From assembly GCF_965227725.1 (NCBI RefSeq), contig NZ_CBDDGH010000003.1, positions 310,001 through 374,000 of the forward strand: 64,000 nucleotides of DNA. Direction: 5' to 3'. Position 1 is the stretch's first letter; the number at the start of each line of letters is the position of its first letter. The notes under the pieces are model-generated. The model made no database searches and was not told where the DNA came from. It saw only the letters and a list, made by a program, of their open reading frames with translations. Position numbers and translations under genes: made by a program. This document shows, piece by piece, positions 51,024 to 59,002 of the stretch. This DNA comes from Shimia sp965227725 (GTDB taxonomy: Bacteria > Pseudomonadota > Alphaproteobacteria > Rhodobacterales > Rhodobacteraceae).

Positions 51024-51970
51024 GCAAAGCCTTCGCTTCCCAGGGCGACACGCAGGAAAAAACCATCTCCTTCACCGAAGTCGGCGACGGGCTTTATGCT
51101 TTCACAGCCGAAGGGGATCCCAACTCCGGTGTGATCATTGGCGATGACAGCGTGATGATTGTCGAGGCGCAGGCCACACCCCGTCTGGCGCAAAAGGTGA
51201 TCGACTGCGTGCGCTCCGTGACCGACAAGCCGATCTCCCATCTGGTGCTGACCCATTACCATGCCGTGCGCGTACTGGGGGCCTCAGCCTATGGCGCCGA
51301 TCAGATCATCATGAGTGATGCTGCCCGCGCCATGGTGGTGGAACGCGGACAGGAGGACTGGGACAGCGAATTTCAGCGTTTCCCGCGCCTGTTTGAAGGC
51401 CATGAAAGCATCCCCGGCCTGACCTACCCCACCACCACTTTCCGCGAAAAGATGACGGTCTACCTCGGCAACCGGCGTGTTGACCTTATGCATCTGGGCC
51501 GCGCCCATACCGCAGGCGACATCGTCGTGCATGTGCCTGACCAAAACGTCATGTTCACCGGCGATATCGTGGAATACCACTCAGCGTGCTACTGCGGCGA
51601 CGGGCATTTTGGCGACTGGGGCACCACTCTGGACGCGATCCAAACCTTTGATCTGGATGCGATTGCACCGGGTCGCGGCGACGCCCTCATTGGCAAAAAC
51701 ATGGTCAACGCCGCCATCGCAAGCACCCGCGACTTTGTGCAAAGCACCTACCGCCCGGCAGCACAGGTGGCCGCACGCGGCGGCTCATTGAAAGAAGCAT
51801 GGGACGCGGTGCGCGCCGCCTGTGATCCGAAATTTGCCGACTATGCGATCTATGAGCACTGCCTGCCGTTCAACGTCGCCCGCGCCTATGACGAGGCCCG
51901 CGGCATTGACACCCCGCGCATCTGGACCGCCCAGCGCGATATGGAGATGTGGGAGGCATTGCAAGCCTGA
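51020..51970 (+). CDS. MBL-fold protein with degenerate metal site
   Basis: This 316-aa protein has the metallo-beta-lactamase fold. The usual HxHxDH motif appears as HYHAVR (79-84), so the aspartate and third histidine are replaced by Val and Arg, and the distal PGHG is PGRGD. HLGRAHTAGD and FTGDIVEYH retain parts of the site. Either it binds fewer metals or it acts differently. It is in the hmg cluster, in a translationally coupled chain, and its substrate is unknown. Confidence 0.85.
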   Translation: MSKAFASQGDTQEKTISFTEVGDGLYAFTAEGDPNSGVIIGDDSVMIVEAQATPRLAQKVIDCVRSVTDKPISHLVLTHYHAVRVLGASAYGADQIIMSDAARAMVVERGQEDWDSEFQRFPRLFEGHESIPGLTYPTTTFREKMTVYLGNRRVDLMHLGRAHTAGDIVVHVPDQNVMFTGDIVEYHSACYCGDGHFGDWGTTLDAIQTFDLDAIAPGRGDALIGKNMVNAAIASTRDFVQSTYRPAAQVAARGGSLKEAWDAVRAACDPKFADYAIYEHCLPFNVARAYDEARGIDTPRIWTAQRDMEMWEALQA

Positions 51971-52073
51971 CACCCAAGGGCCGCCACTCCGCCGGTTTGA
52001 CCGAAATCATAGCGGGGCGCGGCAGGATTTGGCAGCCTTTTGCGCGGAGCGCGCGCAAACACGGAGGAGCACT

Positions 52074-53684
52074 ATGACCAAGATTTTTGACGTCCCGCTC
52101 TACGCCTATCAGCGCAGTCCGGATCAGGATGCCTCGGTGCCGGTACGCCATCCGGTTCTGATCATCGGCGCAGGCCCTGTGGGTCTCACCACCGCGATTG
52201 ATCTCGCCCAGCTGGGCGTGCCGGTGGTGGTGCTTGATGACAATGACCGCGTGGTGACTGGCTCCCGCGCGATCTGTTTCGCCAAGCGCCCGCTGGAAAT
52301 TCTCGACCGTCTGGGCTGCGGGCAACAGATGGTCGACCACGGCGTCGGCTGGTCCAAGGGCAAGGTCTTCTTTGATGACCGCCCGGTCTATGATTTCAAC
52401 CTGACCGATGAGCCGGGACACAAGCGCCCTGCTTTCATCAATCTGCAGCAATACACCTTTGAGCGCCTGCTGGTGGAGCAGATCCGCGAGATGCAGAGCG
52501 CGGGCGCCCCCATCGAAATTCGCGGCTGCAACAAGGTTGAGGCCATTGGCCAGCACTATGATCACGTGGCCATCGAACTGGACACCCCCGAAGGCAGCTA
52601 CACGCTGGAGGCCGATTGGCTGATCGCCTGTGACGGGGCCAACTCCCCCACCCGTCGAATGCTGGGGCTGGATTTTGACGGTCAGGTCTTTGAGGACAAC
52701 TTCCTCATCGCTGATGTGGTCATGCAGGCCAATTTCCCGACCGAGCGCTGGTTCTGGTTTGATCCGCCTTTCAATCGCGGCCAATCCGCCCTGCTGCACA
52801 AACAGCCAGAGAACGTCTGGCGGATCGACCTGCAACTGGGCCGGGACATCGACAAAGAGCGTGAGAAACGCCCGGAAAATGTGATCCCGCGCCTCAAGGC
52901 CATGCTGGGGGAGCATGTGGAGTTCACCCTGGATTGGGTCTCGATCTACACCTTCCAATGCTGCCGCATGGAGCGGTTTGTGCACGGCCGGACGATCTTT
53001 GCCGGGGACTCTGCACATCAGGTCTCCCCTTTTGGCGCGCGCGGCGCCAACTCGGGCCTGCAGGACGCCGACAATCTGGCTTGGAAGCTGCACCTTGTGC
53101 TGTCCGGCAAAGCGCCCAACAGCCTGATTGACAGCTACAACATCGAGCGCGCGCAGGCCGCAGATGAGAACATTCTCAACTCCACCCGCTCCACGGAGTT
53201 CATCACCCCCAAGTCGGACATGAGCCGCCTGTTGCGGGACGCGGTGCTGGACCTCTCGGCCCACCATGCCTTTGCGCGGCCACTGGTGAATTCCGGGCGG
53301 CTCTCCACGCCCTGCACCTATGACGGCAGCCCCCTGATCAGCGCGGATGCGCTGGCGGCTCCGGCGCTCACCCGCCCCGGCAGCCCCTGCCCGGACGCGC
53401 CCATCGGCACAGGCCATCTGCTGGATCATCTCGGCAATCAGTTCATCTTGCTGACCATTGATGCGGAGGCCCCGGATCATCTGGAGGAGTGCGGCGTCAC
53501 CGCGCTGCGTCTGGCTCTGTCTGTGCGCGATGATCCCTCGCTCACGCTGAAGCGCCAGTACCTTGGGGACTGCCCCTCCGGTGTGTACCTGATCCGGCCT
53601 GACCAACATGTCGCCGCCCGCCGCGACACCTTTGATGAGCGCCACTTCCGCGCCGCCCTGCGCCGCGCCACCGGTAAGGAGTGA
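52074..53684 (+). CDS. mhaA: FAD-dependent aromatic hydroxylase (MhaA-like)
   Basis: This 536-aa single-FAD monooxygenase has the FAD-binding GXGXXG as IIGAGPVGLTTAID (about residues 26-39), the middle motif CDGANSPTRRMLG, and GRTIFAGDSAHQVSPFGARG (about 306-325), the flavin-pocket motif of aromatic hydroxylases. A small DUF2783 protein follows directly. That pair is known from Pseudomonas as MhaAB, a two-component 3-hydroxyphenylacetate 6-hydroxylase that makes homogentisate; the placement in an hmg cluster supports this reading. The ATG at 52074 follows GGAGGAG. A general 3-hydroxyphenylpropionate-type hydroxylase is the alternative. Confidence 0.82.
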   Translation: MTKIFDVPLYAYQRSPDQDASVPVRHPVLIIGAGPVGLTTAIDLAQLGVPVVVLDDNDRVVTGSRAICFAKRPLEILDRLGCGQQMVDHGVGWSKGKVFFDDRPVYDFNLTDEPGHKRPAFINLQQYTFERLLVEQIREMQSAGAPIEIRGCNKVEAIGQHYDHVAIELDTPEGSYTLEADWLIACDGANSPTRRMLGLDFDGQVFEDNFLIADVVMQANFPTERWFWFDPPFNRGQSALLHKQPENVWRIDLQLGRDIDKEREKRPENVIPRLKAMLGEHVEFTLDWVSIYTFQCCRMERFVHGRTIFAGDSAHQVSPFGARGANSGLQDADNLAWKLHLVLSGKAPNSLIDSYNIERAQAADENILNSTRSTEFITPKSDMSRLLRDAVLDLSAHHAFARPLVNSGRLSTPCTYDGSPLISADALAAPALTRPGSPCPDAPIGTGHLLDHLGNQFILLTIDAEAPDHLEECGVTALRLALSVRDDPSLTLKRQYLGDCPSGVYLIRPDQHVAARRDTFDERHFRAALRRATGKE

Positions 53685-53688
53685 TCTG

Positions 53689-53895
53689 ATGTCTGACGCT
53701 TTGACACTTGCTGCAAACTTTGAGGACGCCGACGCCTTCTTCGCCGCACTCACCGAGGCCCACGACGGGCTCACCCGCGCCGAAAGCGACGCGTTAAACG
53801 CCCGTCTGATCTTTGTGCTCGCCAATCACATAGGCGATGCGCGCGCATTGACTGACGCCATCACCGCGGCGAAATCTGCAGGCACGCCTGCGTGA
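53689..53895 (+). CDS. mhaB: DUF2783 small coupling protein (MhaB-like)
   Basis: This 68-aa acidic protein has the DUF2783 pattern ANFEDADAFFAALTEAHDGL, ALNARLIFVLANHIGD. It starts 4 bases after the mhaA stop, with AAGGAG overlapping the end of mhaA. In the Pseudomonas MhaAB system a protein of about this size couples the flavoprotein to substrate hydroxylation; that role is inferred by size, family and position. It overlaps the maiA GTG. Confidence 0.78.
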   Translation: MSDALTLAANFEDADAFFAALTEAHDGLTRAESDALNARLIFVLANHIGDARALTDAITAAKSAGTPA

Positions 53896-54530
53896 GCACA
53901 GTGCTCTATGACTATTGGCGCTCATCCGCCAGCTACCGTGTGCGGATCGCCCTGCATCTCGCAGGTGTCCCGTTTGAGCGCGTCACCGTGGATTTGCTTT
54001 CCGGCGCGCACAAAGCGCCGGACCATCTGGCGCGTCACCCTCAGGGCCTTGTGCCTGTGCTGGACATCGACGGGCATCGCCTCACGCAATCCCTCGCCAT
54101 TCTGGACTATCTGAATGACACGCGGGGCATGGGGCTGCTGCCTGAAGATCCGGCCCAAGCCGCGCTGGTCCGCGCGCTGGCTCATACGGTCGCGGTGGAT
54201 GTGCATCCGGTCTGCAACCTTTCGGTGGTGCGCCACGCCACCCACGATGCCCCCGACCCGGCACAGGCCACCAAAGCCTGGATGCAGCGTTTCATCCGCC
54301 CCGGCCTCGCGGCCTTTGAGGCGCAGCTTACGGCTTTCAGCCAAACGCCCTTTGCCTGTGGAGAGACATTCTCTTTGGCGGACATCTGTCTCATCCCGCA
54401 GCTCTACAATGCCGCCCGCTGGGAGGTGGACACGCACGACCTGCCCCGCATCCATGCGGTGGCCACAGCCTGCGCCGCGCACCCCGCCTTTGCGGCCGCC
54501 CATCCCGATCAGCTCAGACCCGCAGGCTGA
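53892..54530 (+). CDS. maiA: maleylacetoacetate isomerase (zeta-class GST)
   Basis: This 212-aa glutathione-dependent enzyme converts maleylacetoacetate to fumarylacetoacetate. It has the N-terminal thioredoxin fold WRSSASYRVRIALHLAGVPF, with the zeta-class SSxS motif (Ala replacing the usual Cys, as in many bacterial forms), then NPQGLVPVLD-type segments (HPQGLVPVLDID) and the helical C-terminal domain (from about residue 88). The start is GTG (53892), overlapping the DUF2783 stop. It completes hmgA-maiA-fahA. Confidence 0.94.
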   Translation: MSTVLYDYWRSSASYRVRIALHLAGVPFERVTVDLLSGAHKAPDHLARHPQGLVPVLDIDGHRLTQSLAILDYLNDTRGMGLLPEDPAQAALVRALAHTVAVDVHPVCNLSVVRHATHDAPDPAQATKAWMQRFIRPGLAAFEAQLTAFSQTPFACGETFSLADICLIPQLYNAARWEVDTHDLPRIHAVATACAAHPAFAAAHPDQLRPAG

Positions 54531-54534
54531 GCAA

Positions 54535-54975
54535 TCAGAGGTCGATTTCGTTTAGCTGGTTGAGCAGATCCAACAGCTGGTCATAGCGCTCACCGCCCAT
54601 ATGATCCTTCAGCTGTTGGGCATATTGATGTGCCGCAGGGATATTGTCGTCGATCAGCTTACAGCCCACAATCGTCGCCCGGATCACCTGCCGCCGCCCA
54701 TCTTTCTCATCGCGCTCCCGCGTGATGTAGCCCTTCTCCTCCAGCTTGTGCAAAATCCGCGTCAAACTGGGCAGCAACAGCACCGCGCGCTCGGCGATTG
54801 AGGTCGGATCCATCGGCCCCTCTTCCACCAAAACGCGCACCACACGCCACTGTTGTTCGGTCACACCAACGTTCGCCAGCATGGTCCGCGCAGGTTTCAT
54901 CACCTTCTCGCGGGCACGGAGCAACACGATGGGGAGAGACTGAGTAGTACTGAGAATATTTGTATTGCCTGTCAT
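54535..54975 (-). CDS. MarR-family regulator (HpaR-like)
   Basis: This 146-aa MarR protein starts MTGNTNILSTTQSLPIVLLR (a GTG at 54990 would add five residues). Its wHTH includes GVTEQQWRVVRVLVEEGPMD and LLLPSLTRILHKLEEKGYIT, like HpaR repressors of hydroxyphenylacetate pathways. It lies at the end of the hmg/mha cluster, convergent with maiA, and a perfect inverted repeat stands upstream of it. It may regulate itself and the cluster in response to a hydroxyphenylacetate. Confidence 0.87.
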   Translation of the reverse strand: MTGNTNILSTTQSLPIVLLRAREKVMKPARTMLANVGVTEQQWRVVRVLVEEGPMDPTSIAERAVLLLPSLTRILHKLEEKGYITRERDEKDGRRQVIRATIVGCKLIDDNIPAAHQYAQQLKDHMGGERYDQLLDLLNQLNEIDL

Positions 54976-55006
54976 GAAACATTGATGCACCGGAACCGCT
55001 TAAAAG

Positions 55007-55030
55007 GCAATTTCTTTAGCTTGAAATTGC
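55007..55030. promoter_or_regulatory. candidate HpaR-type operator
   Basis: GCAATTTC-tttagctt-GAAATTGC is a perfect inverted repeat with 8-base arms and an 8-base spacer, 32 bases upstream of the marR ATG. It is a likely autoregulatory site. Confidence 0.6.
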
Positions 55031-55111
55031 ACTTTTCCGACCTATCGTCACCAAGGCACTTCCCCAGCATCAAAACCAGCTTCAGAAAAGGCCCGCGCGG
55101 CTGCAAAACCG

Positions 55112-56275
55112 CTATGCCGCCCGCGCCCGCAGGTTCCGCGCCGCCAGCGCATAGCCGCCCGCCGCACCATCCACAAAATGCATGTGAGAGCGCTCCACCG
55201 GTGCAGGCACAATACAGGTCATCATCGCCGCATCCTGCGTGTGCAAACCGTATCGGATCACCCCGCGCGCCTGCGCCGCTTCCAGCACCGCTGTAATCTG
55301 CGCCTGCATTGCCGGATCACAATCCAGCGTCATTTTCAGACCGTCATCAAACTTCTGGTAATCCGCATTGCGCGATACATCCGCCGTGTACAGCACCGGA
55401 TCAAACCGGCCCAGTCGCATCCCGCTGCGAAACAGACACCAGATCAACGCGCTGCTGCAGGTCAGCTTCGCCCGCCGCCACCACACCGGGCCACCGCCAC
55501 GGATATGCGCCTCAATATCTAGCCCCGGCGGCGGAAACACCGCCTTTGGCCCCCTCTGCGGCAGCGGATGCCCACCGCGCGCTGTGTCCTGCGTGGCCGC
55601 AATCACCTCTTGGGCGACCTGCGCAAACGCCGCCTCCGAGGTGCCCTCACGCGGCACCACCACCAGCGACAGGATCACCCCGCGCGCAGCCTCCACATTG
55701 GCCCACTGACAGCTCAGCCCGCTGAGATCCGGCGCGGTCGAGGCCCGACCTTCCGCAATCCCGAACCGCCCCGCCTTCATCTCTGCTTCCAGCCAGGTCA
55801 GCCCGCCGCCGGAGAAGCTTGCGTAATCAACCTCTTCGGCAGGCGCATATCGGGCCACGCGCACCTCCTGCCCCGCCGCCCGTATCTCACCCACCGTGGC
55901 CATCGCCACCCGCAGGTTCAGCCCGTATTCCTCCCGCGCCCAGCGCCGCACCGCATCCAACGCCGCCTCCGCCTGCGCCCGCTGCTCCGGCCAAACCGCA
56001 AACTGCGCCCCGTCGCCGCCAAAAACGTAAGGCAGCCGCGCCATCTGCGCCGCATTAAGCTGCGCTGAAATCACCGCCGCCCCCACGAGGTTCACCGTTT
56101 TGTAGCGCCCCTGCGCGATTTCCTGTGTTGAGCCAACAATATCAGCCGCCCCCACAACCCAGTCCTCTGGCAAAGGGGCATAGCCCTCAGGCTCCGCCAT
56201 ACGGTCAAATTCACTGAAGCGCGGCAAGGTTTCATAAAACCCGTCCTGCTGAGACTGTTCTGATAACGTGGTCAT
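55112..56275 (-). CDS. DUF3095 protein (nucleotide-cyclase-like)
   Basis: This 387-aa protein of the DUF3095 family has an N-terminal half with AADIVGST (about residues 43-50) and FGGDGAQF (about 84-91), which resemble the metal-binding DxxGST and GDG motifs of class III nucleotide cyclases. The C-terminal half has WCLFRSGMRLGRFDPVLYT and DVSRNADYQKFDDGLKM, of unknown role. No product is known for the family. It is divergent from the MFS gene. Confidence 0.82.
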   Translation of the reverse strand: MTTLSEQSQQDGFYETLPRFSEFDRMAEPEGYAPLPEDWVVGAADIVGSTQEIAQGRYKTVNLVGAAVISAQLNAAQMARLPYVFGGDGAQFAVWPEQRAQAEAALDAVRRWAREEYGLNLRVAMATVGEIRAAGQEVRVARYAPAEEVDYASFSGGGLTWLEAEMKAGRFGIAEGRASTAPDLSGLSCQWANVEAARGVILSLVVVPREGTSEAAFAQVAQEVIAATQDTARGGHPLPQRGPKAVFPPPGLDIEAHIRGGGPVWWRRAKLTCSSALIWCLFRSGMRLGRFDPVLYTADVSRNADYQKFDDGLKMTLDCDPAMQAQITAVLEAAQARGVIRYGLHTQDAAMMTCIVPAPVERSHMHFVDGAAGGYALAARNLRARAA

Positions 56276-56462
56276 GCGCCGGCCCTATACGGTTCCACTG
56301 CCAAGATTACGCAAAAAGGCGCGGCGAGGTTCAGGGTGTTTCAGCGCCATCACACCTTTGTGCGCAGCGCCTCCCACCAATCAAACCACACCGCAATTGG
56401 CGCGCGCCCTCTTGCCATTTGGACAGACATGCTGTCCTGTCCCGCGCGAGGGAGGAATTTTC

Positions 56463-57635
56463 ATGCGCGCAGATTTGATCTTGCTGTGCTTGGCCTATGT
56501 GCTGAGCCAGTTTTTCCGGGCCTTTTTGGCGGTGCTGACACAGGTGCTGGAGGTCGATCTCGGCGCCACCGCAGCTGATCTCGCCTTTGCCTCCGGCCTC
56601 TGGTTCCTGATCTTTGCGGGCATGCAAATCCCTGTGGGCGCAGCACTGGACCGCTTCGGGCCGCGCCGCACCACGGCCATCCTGCTGCTACTGGGCGGCG
56701 GAGGCGGGGCCGCGCTCTTTGCCATGGCCACCGCGCCGATCCATATCTCCATTGCCATGGCGCTCATCGGGATCGGCTGCTCTCCGGTGCTCATGGCGAG
56801 CTATTTCATCTTTGCCCGCAGCTACCCTCCGGCGCGCTTTGCCACCCTGGCCGCGCTCACGCTCGGCATTGGGTCTGTGGGCAACCTGATTGCGGCCTAC
56901 CCCACCGCATGGGCGGCAGAAACCATTGGCTGGCGCGCAACCCTCTGGGTGCTCGCGGCTGTCAGCAGCGTGATCGCAATTGCCTCCTGGCGCATGGTGC
57001 AAGACCCACCGCCCGCCCAAAGCGACAGCCGCGGCTCTGTGCTGGATCTGCTCAAACTCCCCGCCGTCTGGCTGTTGATCCCGCTGATGTTTGTGAACTA
57101 TATGCCCTCGGCAGGCATTCGCGGCCTCTGGATCGGACCCTATCTGTCTGATGTCTTCTCCCTCACCACCGGCGAAGTGGGGCAGGCCACCCTCGCCATG
57201 GGGCTGTCGATGATCCTTGGCACCTTTGTCTATGGCCCGTCAGACCGCCTCCTTGGCACCCGCAAATGGGTGATCATCGGCGGCGCATCGGTGTCCGCTA
57301 CCGCGCTGATCGGCCTTACGCTGTTTGCCAACCATGGCGCGCTCAGCGCGGTGGTGCTGATGTCCATCGTCGGCTTTGCCGGAGCGGCGTTCCCGGTGAT
57401 GATCGCGCATTCGCGCAGCTTCTTCCCCGAACATCTCACCGGTCGCGGCGTCACACTGATGAACCTCTTTGGCATCGGCGGGGTGGGCGTGATGCAATTT
57501 GGTTCCGGCAAGCTGCACAGCGCCATTGCGCCATCAAATCCGCTTCTCGCTTATCAGGTGATTTTCGGCTGCCTCGCCGCCCTTCTGGTGATCGGCGCGC
57601 TGATCTACTGCTTCTCCGAAGACCGGCTCGACTGA
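56463..57635 (+). CDS. MFS transporter
   Basis: This 390-aa major facilitator has about 12 helices; the helix 2-3 loop carries GAALDRFGPRRTTA (about residues 60-73) of the MFS motif. The ATG at 56463 follows GAGGGAGGA and matches the first helix; the open frame extends to 56268 without a ribosome-binding site. The substrate is unknown. Confidence 0.88.
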   Translation: MRADLILLCLAYVLSQFFRAFLAVLTQVLEVDLGATAADLAFASGLWFLIFAGMQIPVGAALDRFGPRRTTAILLLLGGGGGAALFAMATAPIHISIAMALIGIGCSPVLMASYFIFARSYPPARFATLAALTLGIGSVGNLIAAYPTAWAAETIGWRATLWVLAAVSSVIAIASWRMVQDPPPAQSDSRGSVLDLLKLPAVWLLIPLMFVNYMPSAGIRGLWIGPYLSDVFSLTTGEVGQATLAMGLSMILGTFVYGPSDRLLGTRKWVIIGGASVSATALIGLTLFANHGALSAVVLMSIVGFAGAAFPVMIAHSRSFFPEHLTGRGVTLMNLFGIGGVGVMQFGSGKLHSAIAPSNPLLAYQVIFGCLAALLVIGALIYCFSEDRLD

Positions 57636-57780
57636 GCGGTTTCAATGCTGCGAATTCACCGACTTGTGAGCCATGATCGCAAAGCGGAATGGCCCTCATA
57701 AGCAATTTCCGTCACCCGCCCCCTTTTTTCTTGAGGAAAACAGGGCTAAGAGGGCGCGTCGTTTAAAATGGAGACCTAAG

Positions 57781-58803
57781 ATGGGCTATCGCATCGTCGT
57801 CGCAGGCGCCACGGGCAACGTGGGTCGCGAAATGCTGAACATTCTGGAGGAACGCCAGTTCCCAGTGGATGAGCTTGCCGTTCTGGCCAGCCGCCGCAGC
57901 CAGGGCACCGAGGTCACCTTCGCCGACAAAACCCTGAAGATTCAGGACATTGAACAGTTCGACTTCTCGGGCTGGGACATCGCGCTCTTTGCCATCGGCT
58001 CTGACGCAACCAAGAAATTCGCCCCCATCGCAGCGGCCGCAGGCTGTGTCGTGATCGACAACAGCTCGCTCTACCGCTACGACCCGGACGTGCCGCTGAT
58101 CGTGCCTGAGTGCAACGCCGACGCAATCCACGGCTATTCCAAGAAAAACATCATCGCCAACCCGAACTGCTCCACCGCGCAGATGGTTGTGGCGCTGAAG
58201 CCACTGCACGACCGCGCCAAAATCAAGCGCGTGGTGGTCTCCACCTATCAGTCCGTGTCCGGCTCCGGCAAAGACGCGATGGACGAGCTCTGGGATCAGA
58301 CCAAAGCGGTCTACAACCCGACCTCCGATGTGCCGCCAAAGGTCTACACCAAAGAGATCGCCTTCAACGTGATCCCGCACATCGACGTCTTCATGGAAGA
58401 CGGCTCCACCAAAGAAGAGTGGAAGATGGTCGCCGAAACCAAGAAGATCGTGGACAAAGACATCAAAGTCACCGCCACCTGCGTGCGCGTGCCTGTGTTT
58501 GTGGGCCACTCCGAGTCGATCAACATCGAATTCGAAGAGTTCCTGGACGAAGACGAAGCCCGTGACATCCTGCGCGAAAGCCCCGGCATCATGGTCATCG
58601 ACAAGCGCGAAGACGGCGGCTACGTCACCCCGAAAGAATGCGTGGGCGACTTCGCCACCTTCATCTCCCGCATCCGTCAGGACAGCACCGTGGAGAACGG
58701 CATCAACCTGTGGTGTGTCTCCGACAACCTGCGCAAAGGCGCGGCCCTGAACGCGGTTCAGATCGCCGAAACCCTGGGCCGCGAAGTGCTCAAAAAGGGC
58801 TAA
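57781..58803 (+). CDS. asd: aspartate-semialdehyde dehydrogenase
   Basis: This 340-aa enzyme makes aspartate semialdehyde for Lys, Thr, Met and cell-wall diaminopimelate. The NADP-binding start is MGYRIVVAGATGNVGREML, the catalytic cysteine is C130 in NPNCSTAQM, and the C-terminal RVPVFVGHSESINIEF is typical. The ATG at 57781 follows GGAGA. A terminator follows. Confidence 0.96.
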   Translation: MGYRIVVAGATGNVGREMLNILEERQFPVDELAVLASRRSQGTEVTFADKTLKIQDIEQFDFSGWDIALFAIGSDATKKFAPIAAAAGCVVIDNSSLYRYDPDVPLIVPECNADAIHGYSKKNIIANPNCSTAQMVVALKPLHDRAKIKRVVVSTYQSVSGSGKDAMDELWDQTKAVYNPTSDVPPKVYTKEIAFNVIPHIDVFMEDGSTKEEWKMVAETKKIVDKDIKVTATCVRVPVFVGHSESINIEFEEFLDEDEARDILRESPGIMVIDKREDGGYVTPKECVGDFATFISRIRQDSTVENGINLWCVSDNLRKGAALNAVQIAETLGREVLKKG

Positions 58804-58824
58804 GCCCCGCGCTCATAGATTTCA

Positions 58825-58853
58825 GAAAGGCGTCCCCCGGGGCGCCTTTTTTG
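58825..58853 (+). terminator. rho-independent terminator of asd
   Basis: The imperfect stem AAAGGCG / CGCCTTT around a CCCGGG centre is followed by a TTTTTT run. It lies about 22 bases after the asd stop. Confidence 0.85.
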
Positions 58854-59002
58854 TGAGATAGGGGCAGCGCGCGACCGCGGGTGCGCGCCCCCTCCGGCGC
58901 TTCTGGCAATCCCCCGCCCATGGGAGCACTCGGTCATAGCTCCCCTTGCCTCCGCTCTCGCGCCATGTTCGTCTCTCCCCAAACAAAACACATAGGTGAT
59001 TG

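Noticed and set aside
51870..53825. Long open frame antisense to the mhaA-like gene (651 aa)
   Set aside because: It is a shadow of a well-supported flavoprotein, with no ribosome-binding site or domain.
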